DNA of 64,000 nt from positions 1-64,000 of the IMG/VR virus record IMGVR_UViG_3300034121_000527. One strand, written 5' to 3'. This DNA is from a virus. A model generated the notes under the pieces. It ran no database searches and was not told where the DNA came from. It worked only from the letters and a program-made list of their open reading frames with translations. Shown here one piece after another: positions 31,708 to 41,300 of this stretch (the stretch's first letter is position 1; the number at the start of each line of letters is the position of its first letter). The position numbers and the translations under genes were made by a program.

Positions 31708-31900
31708 GATACACAGTTCCTTCAAATTCATCTAAAAGTCTCCCTCCAATTAACGGGCTCGTAGTTAGAAATGTAAAGAAACTCCAAGTAACTAAAAATG
31801 GCCAATCTATTCCGTTACTAGAGATAAGGTTAGTAAGTGTAGCTATGGTTGAAATTACAATAGCCATAAACACTCGGCGTCTAGTTTGATATATGGTCAC
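31697..31900 (-). CDS. Two-pass membrane protein (67 aa)
   Basis: Two hydrophobic stretches (FMAIVISTIATLTNLIS and WPFLVTWSFFTFLTTSPLI) with a basic N-terminus (MTIYQTRRRV). Overlaps both neighbours. Not recognised. Confidence 0.55.
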   Translation of the reverse strand: MTIYQTRRRVFMAIVISTIATLTNLISSNGIDWPFLVTWSFFTFLTTSPLIGGRLLDEFEGTVYHDW

Positions 31901-32196
31901 TCTTGGTCACCATCTGATACATAAAAAAGTACATTGTATATCTCGTTAGTTAACCACTCAGCTGCCTTCTGCAGACCATCTTCTGATGAGATGTCCCAGT
32001 TAACCCAAAGAGTACAACCCTTGGTGCTTAGATAGCTCATTACTTCTTCTACCCCAATAACAGAGGTTTCAATATTATTTCCAATAATGTTGTTACAGCC
32101 AGCGATATTCCCAGATTGGTAAGCATTATCACCAAAGTGTTGAACAGCACTTTCTGGATCAACTTTCTTACCGTCTCTCCACCATATCTTAGTCAT
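31897..32196 (-). CDS. Hypothetical protein (99 aa)
   Basis: Contains AGCNNIIGNNIETSVIGVEEVMSYL and WVNWDISSEDGLQKAAEWL. Acidic, probably alpha/beta. Not recognised. Upstream site GAGGAAA. Confidence 0.6.
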   Translation of the reverse strand: MTKIWWRDGKKVDPESAVQHFGDNAYQSGNIAGCNNIIGNNIETSVIGVEEVMSYLSTKGCTLWVNWDISSEDGLQKAAEWLTNEIYNVLFYVSDGDQE

Positions 32197-32236
32197 ATTT
32201 CCTCCTTATTGTGTTACTTGTATTCTATAGACTGGG

Positions 32237-33664
32237 TTAGCTTAAATCAATTACATCTTGGATAAATTGGTCTGTTTGATTTGGGCCCAATCCTCCACCA
32301 GGAAGCTGCCGAGCAGTTTCTCCGGCTTTGCTACCAAACAATCTAGAAAGTACCCCTGCGTTACCTCTTGCTTCTACTTCAATGCGCATAAGATCACGGG
32401 TGTCGGAGATGTTTTTAAACTTGTCAATTAGAGAGAATAACCTATCCATTTCTGATGACAAGGCGGGGTCAAGGCCCTGGCCCTCAAGCTCTTCGGCAAA
32501 TCTTGCAAACAAAACTCGACTGGCTTGCATCTCAATCATTGCCTGCAGAACAGCATTTAACTGATCCTTAGATCGTATTTCTACAGGTAACTTAAACCCA
32601 CAATCTGAATGTTCCTTGAATGCAGGACAACGTGATGCAAGATAGCAACTATCACATTGTCGCAAAGGTCCACTTTGATACCTAATGACAGGGGTTTCTG
32701 TAGGGGCGATTTCTATGTGTTCTCCCTGCTCAGAGCCACTTTGTGTACCCATTGAGATGATATGTTCTATGCCCATAACCGGTAGCAATAGACGCTCACT
32801 TTCGTGCCGCTTCTCTAGGTGGGAGATAGCAATATTACCCCCCTTGGAAACCGGTTTATCTACATTAGGTGACATAGGGGGTATATCAACTATATCCCCC
32901 TCTTCTACCTCTCCAAACTCAGACTCATCATCAGTAACTTGAGGGTCATAGCCCAAAAATGTGGACTGTTCCCAAGCCTTCCAAGACTTGATTGCAAGTG
33001 ACCCAACCGCTGTCACATTGTCTTCTAAGATTGCTTCGTAATCAATACCTAATCTTAAAATGTCCGCTCTGTGCTTCTTGCGAGAAGATTCTTTCTGCTG
33101 CGCAGGGTATCTATGGAGACCATGACCATCCCATACTTGGGTCTCACCATAGCGTATGGATGAGGTCCAAGATCCAACTACAACAGCTTCCCAAGGGAGT
33201 GCTTGGATAACGTCAGGTTTACTTGTTAAACCATAAAGCTTTGCTCCCCAACGCTGTGAGAGTGACCGGATACGCGGAAGTGTTTTAGAGTTTATGGCCT
33301 TGTCTGAGATAGCAGCTCTACCATAACGTTGGCATAACCATGCCAGTCTTTCTAAATCGTCGTCATCTGACCATACCGGGACGTACTTATCTCCCAACCA
33401 TTCCCCATCCATATCAGGACGCCCAATAACAACAGATAAGGAGTCGGCGTGGTCTCTTACAAAGGTTTCATACTTATTGAGGTCCTCATCCCCCTCTGAT
33501 GTATACACCAGAATTTCAGCAGAAGCAAACACCTCTTCAGGGTTAAACTCCTTACGTTTTGGGATGGGCAAGTGAGTAATGTTCACAGCTACTCTAGTTA
33601 TTTCATTAGATATGAGCAGGTTTCTGTGGGTGCCTTTTTCGGCACCTCCAAAGAATATGTGCAT
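32237..33664 (-). CDS. Conserved phage protein with CxxCx5Cx7C motif (475 aa)
   Basis: N-terminal ~230 residues form an alpha/beta domain (MHIFFGGAEKGTHRNLL ... VVIGRPDMDGEWLGDKYVPVW ... VVVGSWTSSIRYGETQVWDGHGLHRY). A ~110-residue acidic linker follows, then QCDSCYLASRCPAFKEHSDCGF (~344-365, C-x2-C-x5-C-x7-C), a possible zinc or Fe-S site, and a helical C-terminus. I do not recognise the family. It is tightly coupled to the HAD-like and zinc-finger genes upstream. Confidence 0.6.
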   Translation of the reverse strand: MHIFFGGAEKGTHRNLLISNEITRVAVNITHLPIPKRKEFNPEEVFASAEILVYTSEGDEDLNKYETFVRDHADSLSVVIGRPDMDGEWLGDKYVPVWSDDDDLERLAWLCQRYGRAAISDKAINSKTLPRIRSLSQRWGAKLYGLTSKPDVIQALPWEAVVVGSWTSSIRYGETQVWDGHGLHRYPAQQKESSRKKHRADILRLGIDYEAILEDNVTAVGSLAIKSWKAWEQSTFLGYDPQVTDDESEFGEVEEGDIVDIPPMSPNVDKPVSKGGNIAISHLEKRHESERLLLPVMGIEHIISMGTQSGSEQGEHIEIAPTETPVIRYQSGPLRQCDSCYLASRCPAFKEHSDCGFKLPVEIRSKDQLNAVLQAMIEMQASRVLFARFAEELEGQGLDPALSSEMDRLFSLIDKFKNISDTRDLMRIEVEARGNAGVLSRLFGSKAGETARQLPGGGLGPNQTDQFIQDVIDLS

Positions 33665-34134
33665 TACTCTCTCCAGGTCTTCTCAGCAGCTTTTAGGGCT
33701 TGACTGTCTAATTCCTCAACCAAAACATCCCACTCTTTTATTATCTTCATGTTAGACCATTCAGGTCGTACCAAGTACGGGGATGCAATTAAAAGGGTAG
33801 CCATACCTAGTTTAAGTAGTTCTGCACAGGTTCTAGGATTGTTATCTACATACCACTCTGGTTTACCAAAAATTGCACCAATACGGTTTATCTTTTCTGC
33901 CTGTAAAACAGGATCAGGTTCATCAAGCATTTCATAAAATGAAGGTTTTATTCCTTCTTTTTTAAGCCAATCTTCAAGTACTGGTCTGCTGTAGTCCTCA
34001 TTAACTACTAGGCATATACGACCAAGTGACTGTTCATGCAACATACGCCAGATATACAACCCTTGTGAGTCTGGCTGGCGTAATGCTATGGAGTCTGCTG
34101 GGCGAGCCAATACAGAAAAGTTAAAAAGTATCAC
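33664..34134 (-). CDS. HAD-like hypothetical protein (156 aa)
   Basis: C-terminal WYVDNNPRTCAELLKLGMATLLIASPYLVRPEW resembles the last motif of HAD phosphatases/nucleotidases (D-N-x-P ... A...G). The N-terminal nucleophile motif DxDxT is absent, so it may be an inactive or very divergent member. The GLYIWRMLHEQSLGRICLVVNEDYSRPVLEDWL part is Rossmann-like. One-base overlap with both neighbours. Confidence 0.5.
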   Translation of the reverse strand: MILFNFSVLARPADSIALRQPDSQGLYIWRMLHEQSLGRICLVVNEDYSRPVLEDWLKKEGIKPSFYEMLDEPDPVLQAEKINRIGAIFGKPEWYVDNNPRTCAELLKLGMATLLIASPYLVRPEWSNMKIIKEWDVLVEELDSQALKAAEKTWRE

Positions 34135-34589
34135 TAGTCATACATCTTTTTAGCAATACGATTCTTGTGAGTTACAAACTCTTGTGCTGGGCAGTAGTGG
34201 CAAAGGTACTGGCGGTTTTCTCTAGGAACACCAATCTTGCGACCAATGGTTTTGCTCTCATCTTCATAGTCAATACACATGCCTGCTGGCCGGTTATGTC
34301 TACTAAAGCACTTAAGAGCTTCAACTTTTAGGTCATCTTTTAGTTCACGAACTTGCCATTCATTTTTAGCAAGTTCTTTATTGATCTGAGTTTCATCACC
34401 AAGTTTGTCCCAGGTGGCTTGATCACACCTAAGAATAAGGGATTTGTGGGCGTCTGGATCAGGGTTTGCGGCCTGACCAAGGTGCCTATTACACAGCTCT
34501 ATAAGCTCCATGTCATACTGAACAGGACCTTCATAGTCCTTCATTCTGTACATGGTTCCACAGGTTTGACACGTCAAAAGACGGGGCAT
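34134..34589 (-). CDS. Zinc-finger hypothetical protein (151 aa)
   Basis: N-terminal CQTCG (7-11) and C-terminal YLCHYCPAQEF give two CxxC pairs about 120 residues apart. An internal C-x-I-D region and a basic end (HKNRIAKKMYD) follow. Not recognised. Coupled to the following HAD-like gene. Confidence 0.6.
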   Translation of the reverse strand: MPRLLTCQTCGTMYRMKDYEGPVQYDMELIELCNRHLGQAANPDPDAHKSLILRCDQATWDKLGDETQINKELAKNEWQVRELKDDLKVEALKCFSRHNRPAGMCIDYEDESKTIGRKIGVPRENRQYLCHYCPAQEFVTHKNRIAKKMYD

Positions 34590-34611
34590 GTTGTACTCCT
34601 AATTGTTTATA

Positions 34612-34836
34612 CTACTGCTTGTCTGCGTAGCCGTATTCGTAATCATCATCTGAGTTTACATTAACTCCACGCTTTTTGTCAACGACATTGTACTGTGTTT
34701 GAAGCATTTTTGCTCTGTCAAATACATGGCTTTCTTCAAGGTCACCACCACGGTCTGGGGTGATGCTCTTCATTGTACCGTCTTGTTCTCCAAGCTTACG
34801 GTCACCATTCATTGATCTTGATGTATTAACTGCCAT
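34612..34836 (-). CDS. Small charged disordered protein (74 aa)
   Basis: GGAGG upstream of ATG. Arg/Asp-rich sequence (MAVNTSRSMNGDRKLGEQDGTMKSITPDRGG ... DDDYEYGYADKQ) without a hydrophobic core. First of a block of low-complexity proteins. Not recognised. Confidence 0.6.
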   Translation of the reverse strand: MAVNTSRSMNGDRKLGEQDGTMKSITPDRGGDLEESHVFDRAKMLQTQYNVVDKKRGVNVNSDDDYEYGYADKQ

Positions 34837-34846
34837 TTTAACCTCC

Positions 34847-36532
34847 TCAGGTTCCTGGGCGTCGTGAACGTTGGCGGAAAGCCTGACGCTTCATTTCCAT
34901 ATCAGCTTGCCCAATTCCTTGCATTCCAACTCCCGCATAACCTGTTTGACCTTGGGTAAAGTCAGGAGTAGGGGCTTGTGGGTGACGTGATGGGCCTTGA
35001 TAGCTTGGGTTACCAAAATCAGGACGTACTGCACCAGTAAGTGGGTTCATATCATGACGTCCTGGTTGTGGGCCCATTGGGGTCATTTGTGATGGGTCAA
35101 ACCCCATGTTTTGTGATTGTTGCATAGCATATGCATTATAGCCGTTCATCTTACCCTGCCATGCATCATTGCTTGGAAGAGCACCTGGTCTTGCAGTTCT
35201 TCCAACTGGCCCACGTCCACCATAAGCACCTGGTGGAGTAGTGTTTTGAATAGGGGCAGCTGCGGGGTTACTACCAACACCATTAACACCTATTGTTCTA
35301 CCTGGTGTGTCTAATGCTTGCACCTGTGTTTGGGGTAGTCCTGTAGTTGCAGGGGGCTGTGCTGCTTGTGGTTGGCTAGCAACCGGGGTGTTACCTACAC
35401 CACGTGCTTTTGCGTCTTCTAATCCTTTTAAAGCCGTTTGGGTGTATACATCTAGGTTACCTGGATTTTGGTTTACTCCAGGAGTTGCGGATTGTGTAGT
35501 GGGTTGTGCCATGCCTGGGGTGACTGGCGGTACAAAGCCAGCACCAGGAACACCATTACCAGCACCACGTGCTTTTGCTTCTGCTATGCCTTTTTCGGCA
35601 GTAGCTGTGTACACATCCACATTACGTGGAGCAGCTTGTTGTGGAGTGGCTGTTTGTTTTGGAGCAGCACCTGGTTTTGCTTTGGGTGCCCTAGGGGCGC
35701 GTGCCTTTTTAGCTGCAGGAGGTGCTGCACCTCCACCAGGGGGCGGGGGAGGGGGCGGAGGTCCACCTGGAGGTCCACCTGGAGGTCCACCTGGAGGGCC
35801 ACCTGGAGGTCCACCTGGTGGGTTGTTGAACGGGCTGTTAGGGCCAAATGATAGGTTTAAACTGGATTGCCTTGCAAAGGCTCCTAAGTTGTTTTGGGTG
35901 CCAGATCCACTATTTATGTTTCCTAGAGCGCCCATGTTTCCAGACATGTCGTTTCCAACAAAGTTTCCAACACTACCAGACATGTCATTACCTATAATAT
36001 TATTGCCACCAGCTTTGTTGCCTGATTGACTCATGGCTCCTCCTCCTGAACTCTGTGTGGTCACGGGGGGTTGAACCGACCCAGACGCTCCTGAACTTTT
36101 CTCTGTCTTATCTTTTTTCATCTTGCCCGGTCCTCCAAAGAACTTTCTAATAGTAAATTCTTCGTTAGAACCACTACCTTGGACTCTCCTACTATTATAG
36201 CTTGGGCCTGAATTGGGAACTCCAGTAGTTCCTGTTGCACTGCTTGCTTCATACCCAACTCTTCCATTACTACCTAAGCTAGTATTAATGTCTCTTGCAT
36301 AAGTAGAGCTAAACCCAGGATTGGCAGGGTTACTACCCATGGCCGGAGCACCCTGTATGGGGTTGATATTCCCACGTATTTCTCCAGAAGACTGCGCTCC
36401 ACCTTGAGCATATGCTTGGCGCATTTGCCAAGAGCCCTCAAGAGTACCTTTGTTCCTTAGGTTCTGAGAGTAAAAGTCATGTGTAGGGGCTTTACCGTCA
36501 TTCTGTGTATAAAAGTCTCCGTTGAAAGGCAT
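34847..36532 (-). CDS. Pro/Gly/Gln-rich disordered protein (561 aa)
   Basis: Low-complexity throughout: Asn/Gly/Ser-rich N-terminal half with GNDMSGNMG-like units, then a (PPGG)n run and eight prolines (about residues 237-265), an Ala/Lys-rich basic segment (AAPPAAKKARAPRAPKAKPGAAPK), and two copies of DVYTxTAxKGxxxAKARG. The Tyr/Gln/Met-rich end (GYAGVGMQGIGQADMEMKRQAF) may self-associate. Possible virion core or condensate-forming protein; no function can be assigned. Confidence 0.6.
   Translation of the reverse strand: MPFNGDFYTQNDGKAPTHDFYSQNLRNKGTLEGSWQMRQAYAQGGAQSSGEIRGNINPIQGAPAMGSNPANPGFSSTYARDINTSLGSNGRVGYEASSATGTTGVPNSGPSYNSRRVQGSGSNEEFTIRKFFGGPGKMKKDKTEKSSGASGSVQPPVTTQSSGGGAMSQSGNKAGGNNIIGNDMSGSVGNFVGNDMSGNMGALGNINSGSGTQNNLGAFARQSSLNLSFGPNSPFNNPPGGPPGGPPGGPPGGPPGGPPPPPPPPGGGAAPPAAKKARAPRAPKAKPGAAPKQTATPQQAAPRNVDVYTATAEKGIAEAKARGAGNGVPGAGFVPPVTPGMAQPTTQSATPGVNQNPGNLDVYTQTALKGLEDAKARGVGNTPVASQPQAAQPPATTGLPQTQVQALDTPGRTIGVNGVGSNPAAAPIQNTTPPGAYGGRGPVGRTARPGALPSNDAWQGKMNGYNAYAMQQSQNMGFDPSQMTPMGPQPGRHDMNPLTGAVRPDFGNPSYQGPSRHPQAPTPDFTQGQTGYAGVGMQGIGQADMEMKRQAFRQRSRRPGT
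35760..35820. repeat. 12-bp tandem repeat coding for GGPP
   Basis: About five copies of GGTCCACCTGGA in tandem on the plus strand, coding on the minus strand for the PPGG run of the 561 aa protein. The antisense strand also keeps long open frames here, which are artefacts of the repeat. Confidence 0.85.
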
Positions 36533-36533
36533 G

Positions 36534-36827
36534 TTATACGTTTCCTAACGAGTTCATAGAGTACCGTCCAGTGGCTTCAAAGTCACCAGTGTTCATCTCT
36601 GGCATAACCGGCATACCTGAGATCCACGAACGATTGGTTACCCCATAGCGGCTCATACTAAAAATGTCCATAAGGTTAGGTGACTGCTTAATAAACCCAC
36701 GAGTCTGTGGAAAAAGCTGTTGAGGAACAGTAGGGCGGATTGCACGTATGGTGTCGGGGTCGCTAATGGCGGCCTGTAAGGCCTGATCCACTAGAAACTC
36801 CTGACGTGACTGCCATGGACGTGCCAT
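36534..36827 (-). CDS. Hypothetical protein (97 aa)
   Basis: Met/Ser/Arg-rich (MARPWQSRQEFLVDQALQAAISDPDTIRAIRPTVPQQLF...), with ATGRYSMNSLGNV at the end. One base from the following gene. Not recognised. Confidence 0.55.
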   Translation of the reverse strand: MARPWQSRQEFLVDQALQAAISDPDTIRAIRPTVPQQLFPQTRGFIKQSPNLMDIFSMSRYGVTNRSWISGMPVMPEMNTGDFEATGRYSMNSLGNV

Positions 36828-36845
36828 TCTTATCCTTTAAATATG

Positions 36846-37043
36846 TTACCCAGTGTATCCTGGGTAACCTCTACGGTTACCTAAACTGTTTTGCATTTTT
36901 GTAGATGTAGCTATTACATCTTTGTATTGCTCACTAATCTTTTCTGAAGTTTTAATTGCTTCTTCTAAAGAAAGACCTGGGTTAAGTCCTTCAACGTTAA
37001 TCTTGTACCAAGCTTCAGCAATTGTCATGTGAGGCTTAATCAT
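36846..37043 (-). CDS. Hypothetical helical protein (65 aa)
   Basis: Helical (MTIAEAWYKINVEGLNPGLSLEEAIKTSEKISEQYKDV) with a Gly/Arg-rich end (NRRGYPGYTG). Start near AAGGAG. Not recognised. Confidence 0.55.
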   Translation of the reverse strand: MIKPHMTIAEAWYKINVEGLNPGLSLEEAIKTSEKISEQYKDVIATSTKMQNSLGNRRGYPGYTG

Positions 37044-37068
37044 ATTGTGTTCTCCTTGTTGTGTTTAG

Positions 37069-37494
37069 TTAGTATCCGCCAACTCTAGGTGTTGGCTTTC
37101 CATAAGCATCTTGAATCATATTCTGGTGTCCATTAGCGCCGACAATTGAAGCTTGTCGTGCATTACTTCTACCCATTGTTTGATTTTCTGGGTTCTTACC
37201 TGAGTTATTGGTACCCGTTCTAAGATCTCTATAATGGTCTTTAATTCCAGCCATATTTTCATTAGGAACAGCATACGCCGCAGAACCTGAATAACCACGC
37301 TGACTGGTGGGAGCGTTATAAACTTTAGATGTACCCATGGGTGCTGCTACTCCTGCGGGGGTAGGATTAGCAGATTTTACAAGAGTACTAAGTTCGGGGG
37401 TACCCATATCGCCTGATGGTGCAAGTCTAGGAGTGTGAGGGTTATCTCCACGTCCGGCATTCCCGCCGCCTCTCATACTGTCTTTAATAGCCAT
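37069..37494 (-). CDS. Gly/Asn/Ser-rich disordered protein (141 aa)
   Basis: AAAGGAG upstream. N-terminus MAIKDSMRGGGNAGRGDNPH is like that of 10985-11416. Otherwise low complexity, Gly, Asn, Pro, Thr-rich. Not recognised; belongs with 34612-38028. Confidence 0.55.
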   Translation of the reverse strand: MAIKDSMRGGGNAGRGDNPHTPRLAPSGDMGTPELSTLVKSANPTPAGVAAPMGTSKVYNAPTSQRGYSGSAAYAVPNENMAGIKDHYRDLRTGTNNSGKNPENQTMGRSNARQASIVGANGHQNMIQDAYGKPTPRVGGY

Positions 37495-37524
37495 AATTTA
37501 CTCCTTTGTTGATACACAAGTTTA

Positions 37525-38028
37525 TCATCTCCACGGGGGAGCAAGTGACTTTAATAAGCTTCTTCGTTGCATGTCTACAACTTCTTCTTGAGGGCGGTCT
37601 AGGCCCCTAGGAATGCCTCTGGGACCAGCTTTACCATCATTAGTTAACCTTACTGGTTCAGCCCCTGGAGGGGCAAACTTGAGTCCTTGTGACTGTAGCA
37701 CTAACCCTGTTTGTAGGTTGAACTCATCTGGCCAAACATAGTCACCGGCATTAATACGCTCACCCTTATGTACACCACGTGTATAAGGACGACTATTAGT
37801 ACGTTGTACAGCATTTAATATCTTGTCTTGTCTCCGGTTGGATGACATAGTTCCCAGGTAGCCGTCTGGGTATTGCGTGTCAGGTGAACCACCCCATGCT
37901 GAAAGTTGTGCGTCTTTAGCACTACGAAAGGTAGGTGTAGGGCCTAGTAATGGTTGGCTCTCTGGAGTATAAGGGTCGTAACCCCCACCCCAGTCAGTGA
38001 ATGTTTGCTGGTTTGGACTAGCGGCCAT
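37525..38028 (-). CDS. Hypothetical protein (167 aa)
   Basis: Pro/Gly/Arg-rich with few hydrophobic residues (MAASPNQQTFTDWGGGYDPYTPESQ...), and a C-terminal RPQEEVVDMQRRSLLKSLAPPWR. Start has GGAG close upstream. Not recognised. Confidence 0.55.
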   Translation of the reverse strand: MAASPNQQTFTDWGGGYDPYTPESQPLLGPTPTFRSAKDAQLSAWGGSPDTQYPDGYLGTMSSNRRQDKILNAVQRTNSRPYTRGVHKGERINAGDYVWPDEFNLQTGLVLQSQGLKFAPPGAEPVRLTNDGKAGPRGIPRGLDRPQEEVVDMQRRSLLKSLAPPWR

Positions 38029-38167
38029 TTACTCCACCAAATGCCCCAAGAATTCCACCTTGTCCTCCACCAACATTAGAAATTGGCTTAGGACGTGGAG
38101 CAACCTTCTTAACTACTTTTTTATTAAGCTTTTTCTTAGAAGTTGAAGAAGTCTTCTTTGAGGCCAT
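38018..38167 (-). CDS. Lys-rich miniprotein (49 aa)
   Basis: ATG 38167 behind AAAGGA; overlaps the next gene by 11 bases. N-terminal half is strongly basic (MASKKTSSTSKKKLNKKVVKKV), the end Gly-rich (VGGGQGGILGAFGG). Too short for a family call; likely binds nucleic acid or an acidic partner. Confidence 0.55.
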   Translation of the reverse strand: MASKKTSSTSKKKLNKKVVKKVAPRPKPISNVGGGQGGILGAFGGVNGR

Positions 38168-38297
38168 GACGGTCCTTTTCTTTACGTTTCTGTTTGCGTT
38201 CTAGCTTATCTTGTTCTTCGTAGATGTTATCAAACTCATCATCTAAATGTGGTGAATTAGCTAGCTTGCGCCAATCGTCATTATTATACTTACGCAT
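38136..38297 (-). CDS. Charged miniprotein (53 aa)
   Basis: Begins MRKYNNDDWRKLANS and has a Lys/Arg/Glu-rich middle (EQDKLERKQKRKEKDRHG). Overlaps the following start by 32 bases in another frame. No strong ribosome site, so the call is tentative. Confidence 0.45.
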   Translation of the reverse strand: MRKYNNDDWRKLANSPHLDDEFDNIYEEQDKLERKQKRKEKDRHGLKEDFFNF

Positions 38298-38329
38298 TTT
38301 AGTAGTTTACACCTTATACCTATATTTGC

Positions 38330-41300
38330 TTACATTCCCTGAGGAATTATTTCTCTACCCATACGTGATGGGCCCTTGGTAGGGTCATACACACGGTTGG
38401 TAGTATTACCCATTTGCTTCATGCTTAAATGGGTGTTGGGAGCACTAGCTGGGGTTCCTGACCATGCGTAATCACTAGTGTTATCTTCAACTGCTGTAGG
38501 TGCTTCAATTGCTGCTGGTGCTGTTGCACTAGCTTCTTGTGGACGCATTCTTTTTGGTGCAATCTTTGAGTATTGCCCTGCATTAAACAAACGGCCAGTT
38601 GGCTTAGCATCTTGTCCTCGTTCACCGAAATGTGCCCCAGTGCCAAGTCCTTGTGTTTGTCTTTGTGATAGTTCTCTACGTGTCATCTCAACACCAGTAG
38701 TAGGAACTGTATAGTTCCGTTCTTTAACAGCTGTTTCTTGTGGAGTTAAAGAAGGAAGTTGCTTATAGAGAACAGGTATTCTTTCTGTTTCTATATTGCT
38801 TGTTTTGTAACTTGGTGGAGCAATAGGTTTACCCATAAGAGGATTACGTGTTGTAGAGTTAATTCCAATAACTCCACCAGAGCTATCTTTAAGTTGGTCT
38901 TCTGAGGAAGTGTAATTACCTAAGTTTTCACCCTCAATAGGCGTTTTAATAAACTCAGCTTTTTTAAGTCCCTCTAAAGCCATACGTGTGTATGCATTAG
39001 CATTATTTGGAACATTAAATTGTGAGCTAAGGCGTGATGACTGCGGGGGAGTTGGTGCAGATCTTGTGGGTTTAGTTTGCGCCCAAGGAGTTGCCGTAGG
39101 AGAACTAGGTTCAGTCCTGGTAACAGTCTCCCTAGAAACAGTACCTGCTGGTTCTATCATACCTCTACCAGCAGACTTTGGTAGTATTCTGTCGCTGGTA
39201 CTGGTTGTTTCTATAGTTTCACTTACTTGTGAAGTACCCTCTGCTGCCTTGCGCGCTGCAGATTCTGCTCCAATTTTTCTTCCCATTTCAATTTTACCAA
39301 ATGATGGGAGTTCGGTTCCAGCAGTAATATTCCAACCTCTTTTACGTACTGCTATAGATAAGCGTTGACGTTCTTCGGTTGATTCTGGAATATTAATAGC
39401 ACCAGATCTATCTGATACACCTAGGTCATGCAGAGCTTCAATAGTCATACCATTTGGTAAGGTACCAAATGGTCTAGAAACTTCTCCAGTTTCGGAGGTG
39501 TCTGTGTAGCTTTCCAATGCACTGTGAACTTGCTCACTAAGAGTTAGTGGGGACTTAGCTCTTCTTGAGGTGGAAGTTGACGTATCCTTGACCGGTGCAA
39601 GTTCAATTTCTTGGTACTTGGGCTTGCCTGTCTTTTTATCTATTTCTTTTGCTTTTGATCCATATGCAATAGCGTCAATCCATTTAACGCCAGGGTCAAC
39701 GCTTGAGTCACCCCTAGTATAGGCTTCATCTGGGTTAGTGGTACTGACTAGTCTACGCCTACGTATTACCCGCTCTTTGCCCCCTGCTTTTGACAGTCCA
39801 GCAATAGACTGAGCAACATGTAAACGAACCGCATTTGCTTTTTCAGCTTCTGCAGTGTCTGTTGCAGACCCAGCAGATACTGGCCGGTCTATGACCGTGC
39901 CATCCGGTAGTTCTACTTCTTCAGTCTCCATGTTTCCACGAAGATCGCGTTTGACAGAACCTTGGGAAGCAATTATATCAAGGTGTTCTCTTGCTGCTTT
40001 GTCACCTGCAGCTTTTATGGCCTTAGTATGAACAGCTCTTAAAGCTTGATGAGCACGTTTTTGAGCGTCATCAGCATTAGCTGGGAGTTCAGTAAGCATA
40101 GCAATTTGTTCACCCTTAGCATTTACATGCGTACCTTCTTCAAGGGCTTTTCTAGTTTCCATTTGTGCTTTTTGCCGTTTTGATTCAATGTCTCTAGCAT
40201 CTATGATGCCTTGTTCAACATGTGGTTTTCTGATGTTTAGAACTTCTACTGCTCGTTTTACAGCATCTACGTCTGCATCAACAAGGCCTTGCCGTACGTC
40301 ACGAGCCATGCTTGTGTTAGGGGATTCTTGAGCAAGACCAAGTTGGTCTTTAAGTTGGGTAATGTCTGTACCTTCAGCATTTGCTTTTGAAATCTGTGCC
40401 TGAATACCTCTAGCGGCAAGTGCTTCATAACCTTGGAACTGTCTACCAACTGGGCCAATGGCTACAGGGTCGGTATAAGTTCTGTTTAAAGCGCGTCCAC
40501 CTAATTGACGTACTTCCCATGGTTTAGCCGCGGTTGCATCCCGCATAACTTTTATGGGGGTACCTCTAGAGTTGGTCTTATCTACCAATCGTCCATCTTT
40601 ATCTTTTACTTTTTCAGTTTGGACAATGTTTTCTGGAATCTTTCTCTTTGCCATTTCGGCAGCAACTTTTGTTGCAACAAGTGAAGATTCTGGCATGCTT
40701 GCAAGTTCTTCTTCAGTATGCCCGGCTGCTTTAACTTGGGATTCAACCAGTCGTCTAGTTATATCATATTGTGGATTACGAATACGTGAGGCAGTTTGAG
40801 GAGTAAGAATCCCTTCGCGACGTGCTTTCTGCGTTATCTTTGCTTGTTCTCTTATAGGTAGCTTCTCAAAACCTGGTGCGCGTGTTGGGTCACCTTGGTC
40901 AGAAATAAATTCACTTGTCTTAGTACTTGCAGCGAGCTTTTCACGTTCTTCTGTACTTAAATTAAGTAAAGAACCAGAACCAGTTCCTTCAGCCATCTGA
41001 GATAGCTTCATTCTTTCTCTATCTCCGAGATTAGCTTTACTGTTACGAGTAACTACATTTGGTCTGGTAGCTCTTTCTTTTGCTATTTCATGAAGGTCAT
41101 GCAAGTAATCAAGTCTGTTTGGAGTAACATTACGCTTTACGTAAGACCCACCTCCTGCAGCTCCAACCTTTACTACCTCTCCACCCTGCCCTGTTATTTC
41201 ATCTACTACTTCTTTAATGAGACCAAGGCCAGTAATATTTTTTGTGGATTTTCCTTCTTCATCTTTTCCGTCTTCTACTTTAACGCCTTGTCGTGTTGAC

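Noticed and set aside
35307-36029. 240 aa plus-strand open frame
   Set aside because: Antisense shadow of the PPGG repeat region; no ribosome site and improbable composition.
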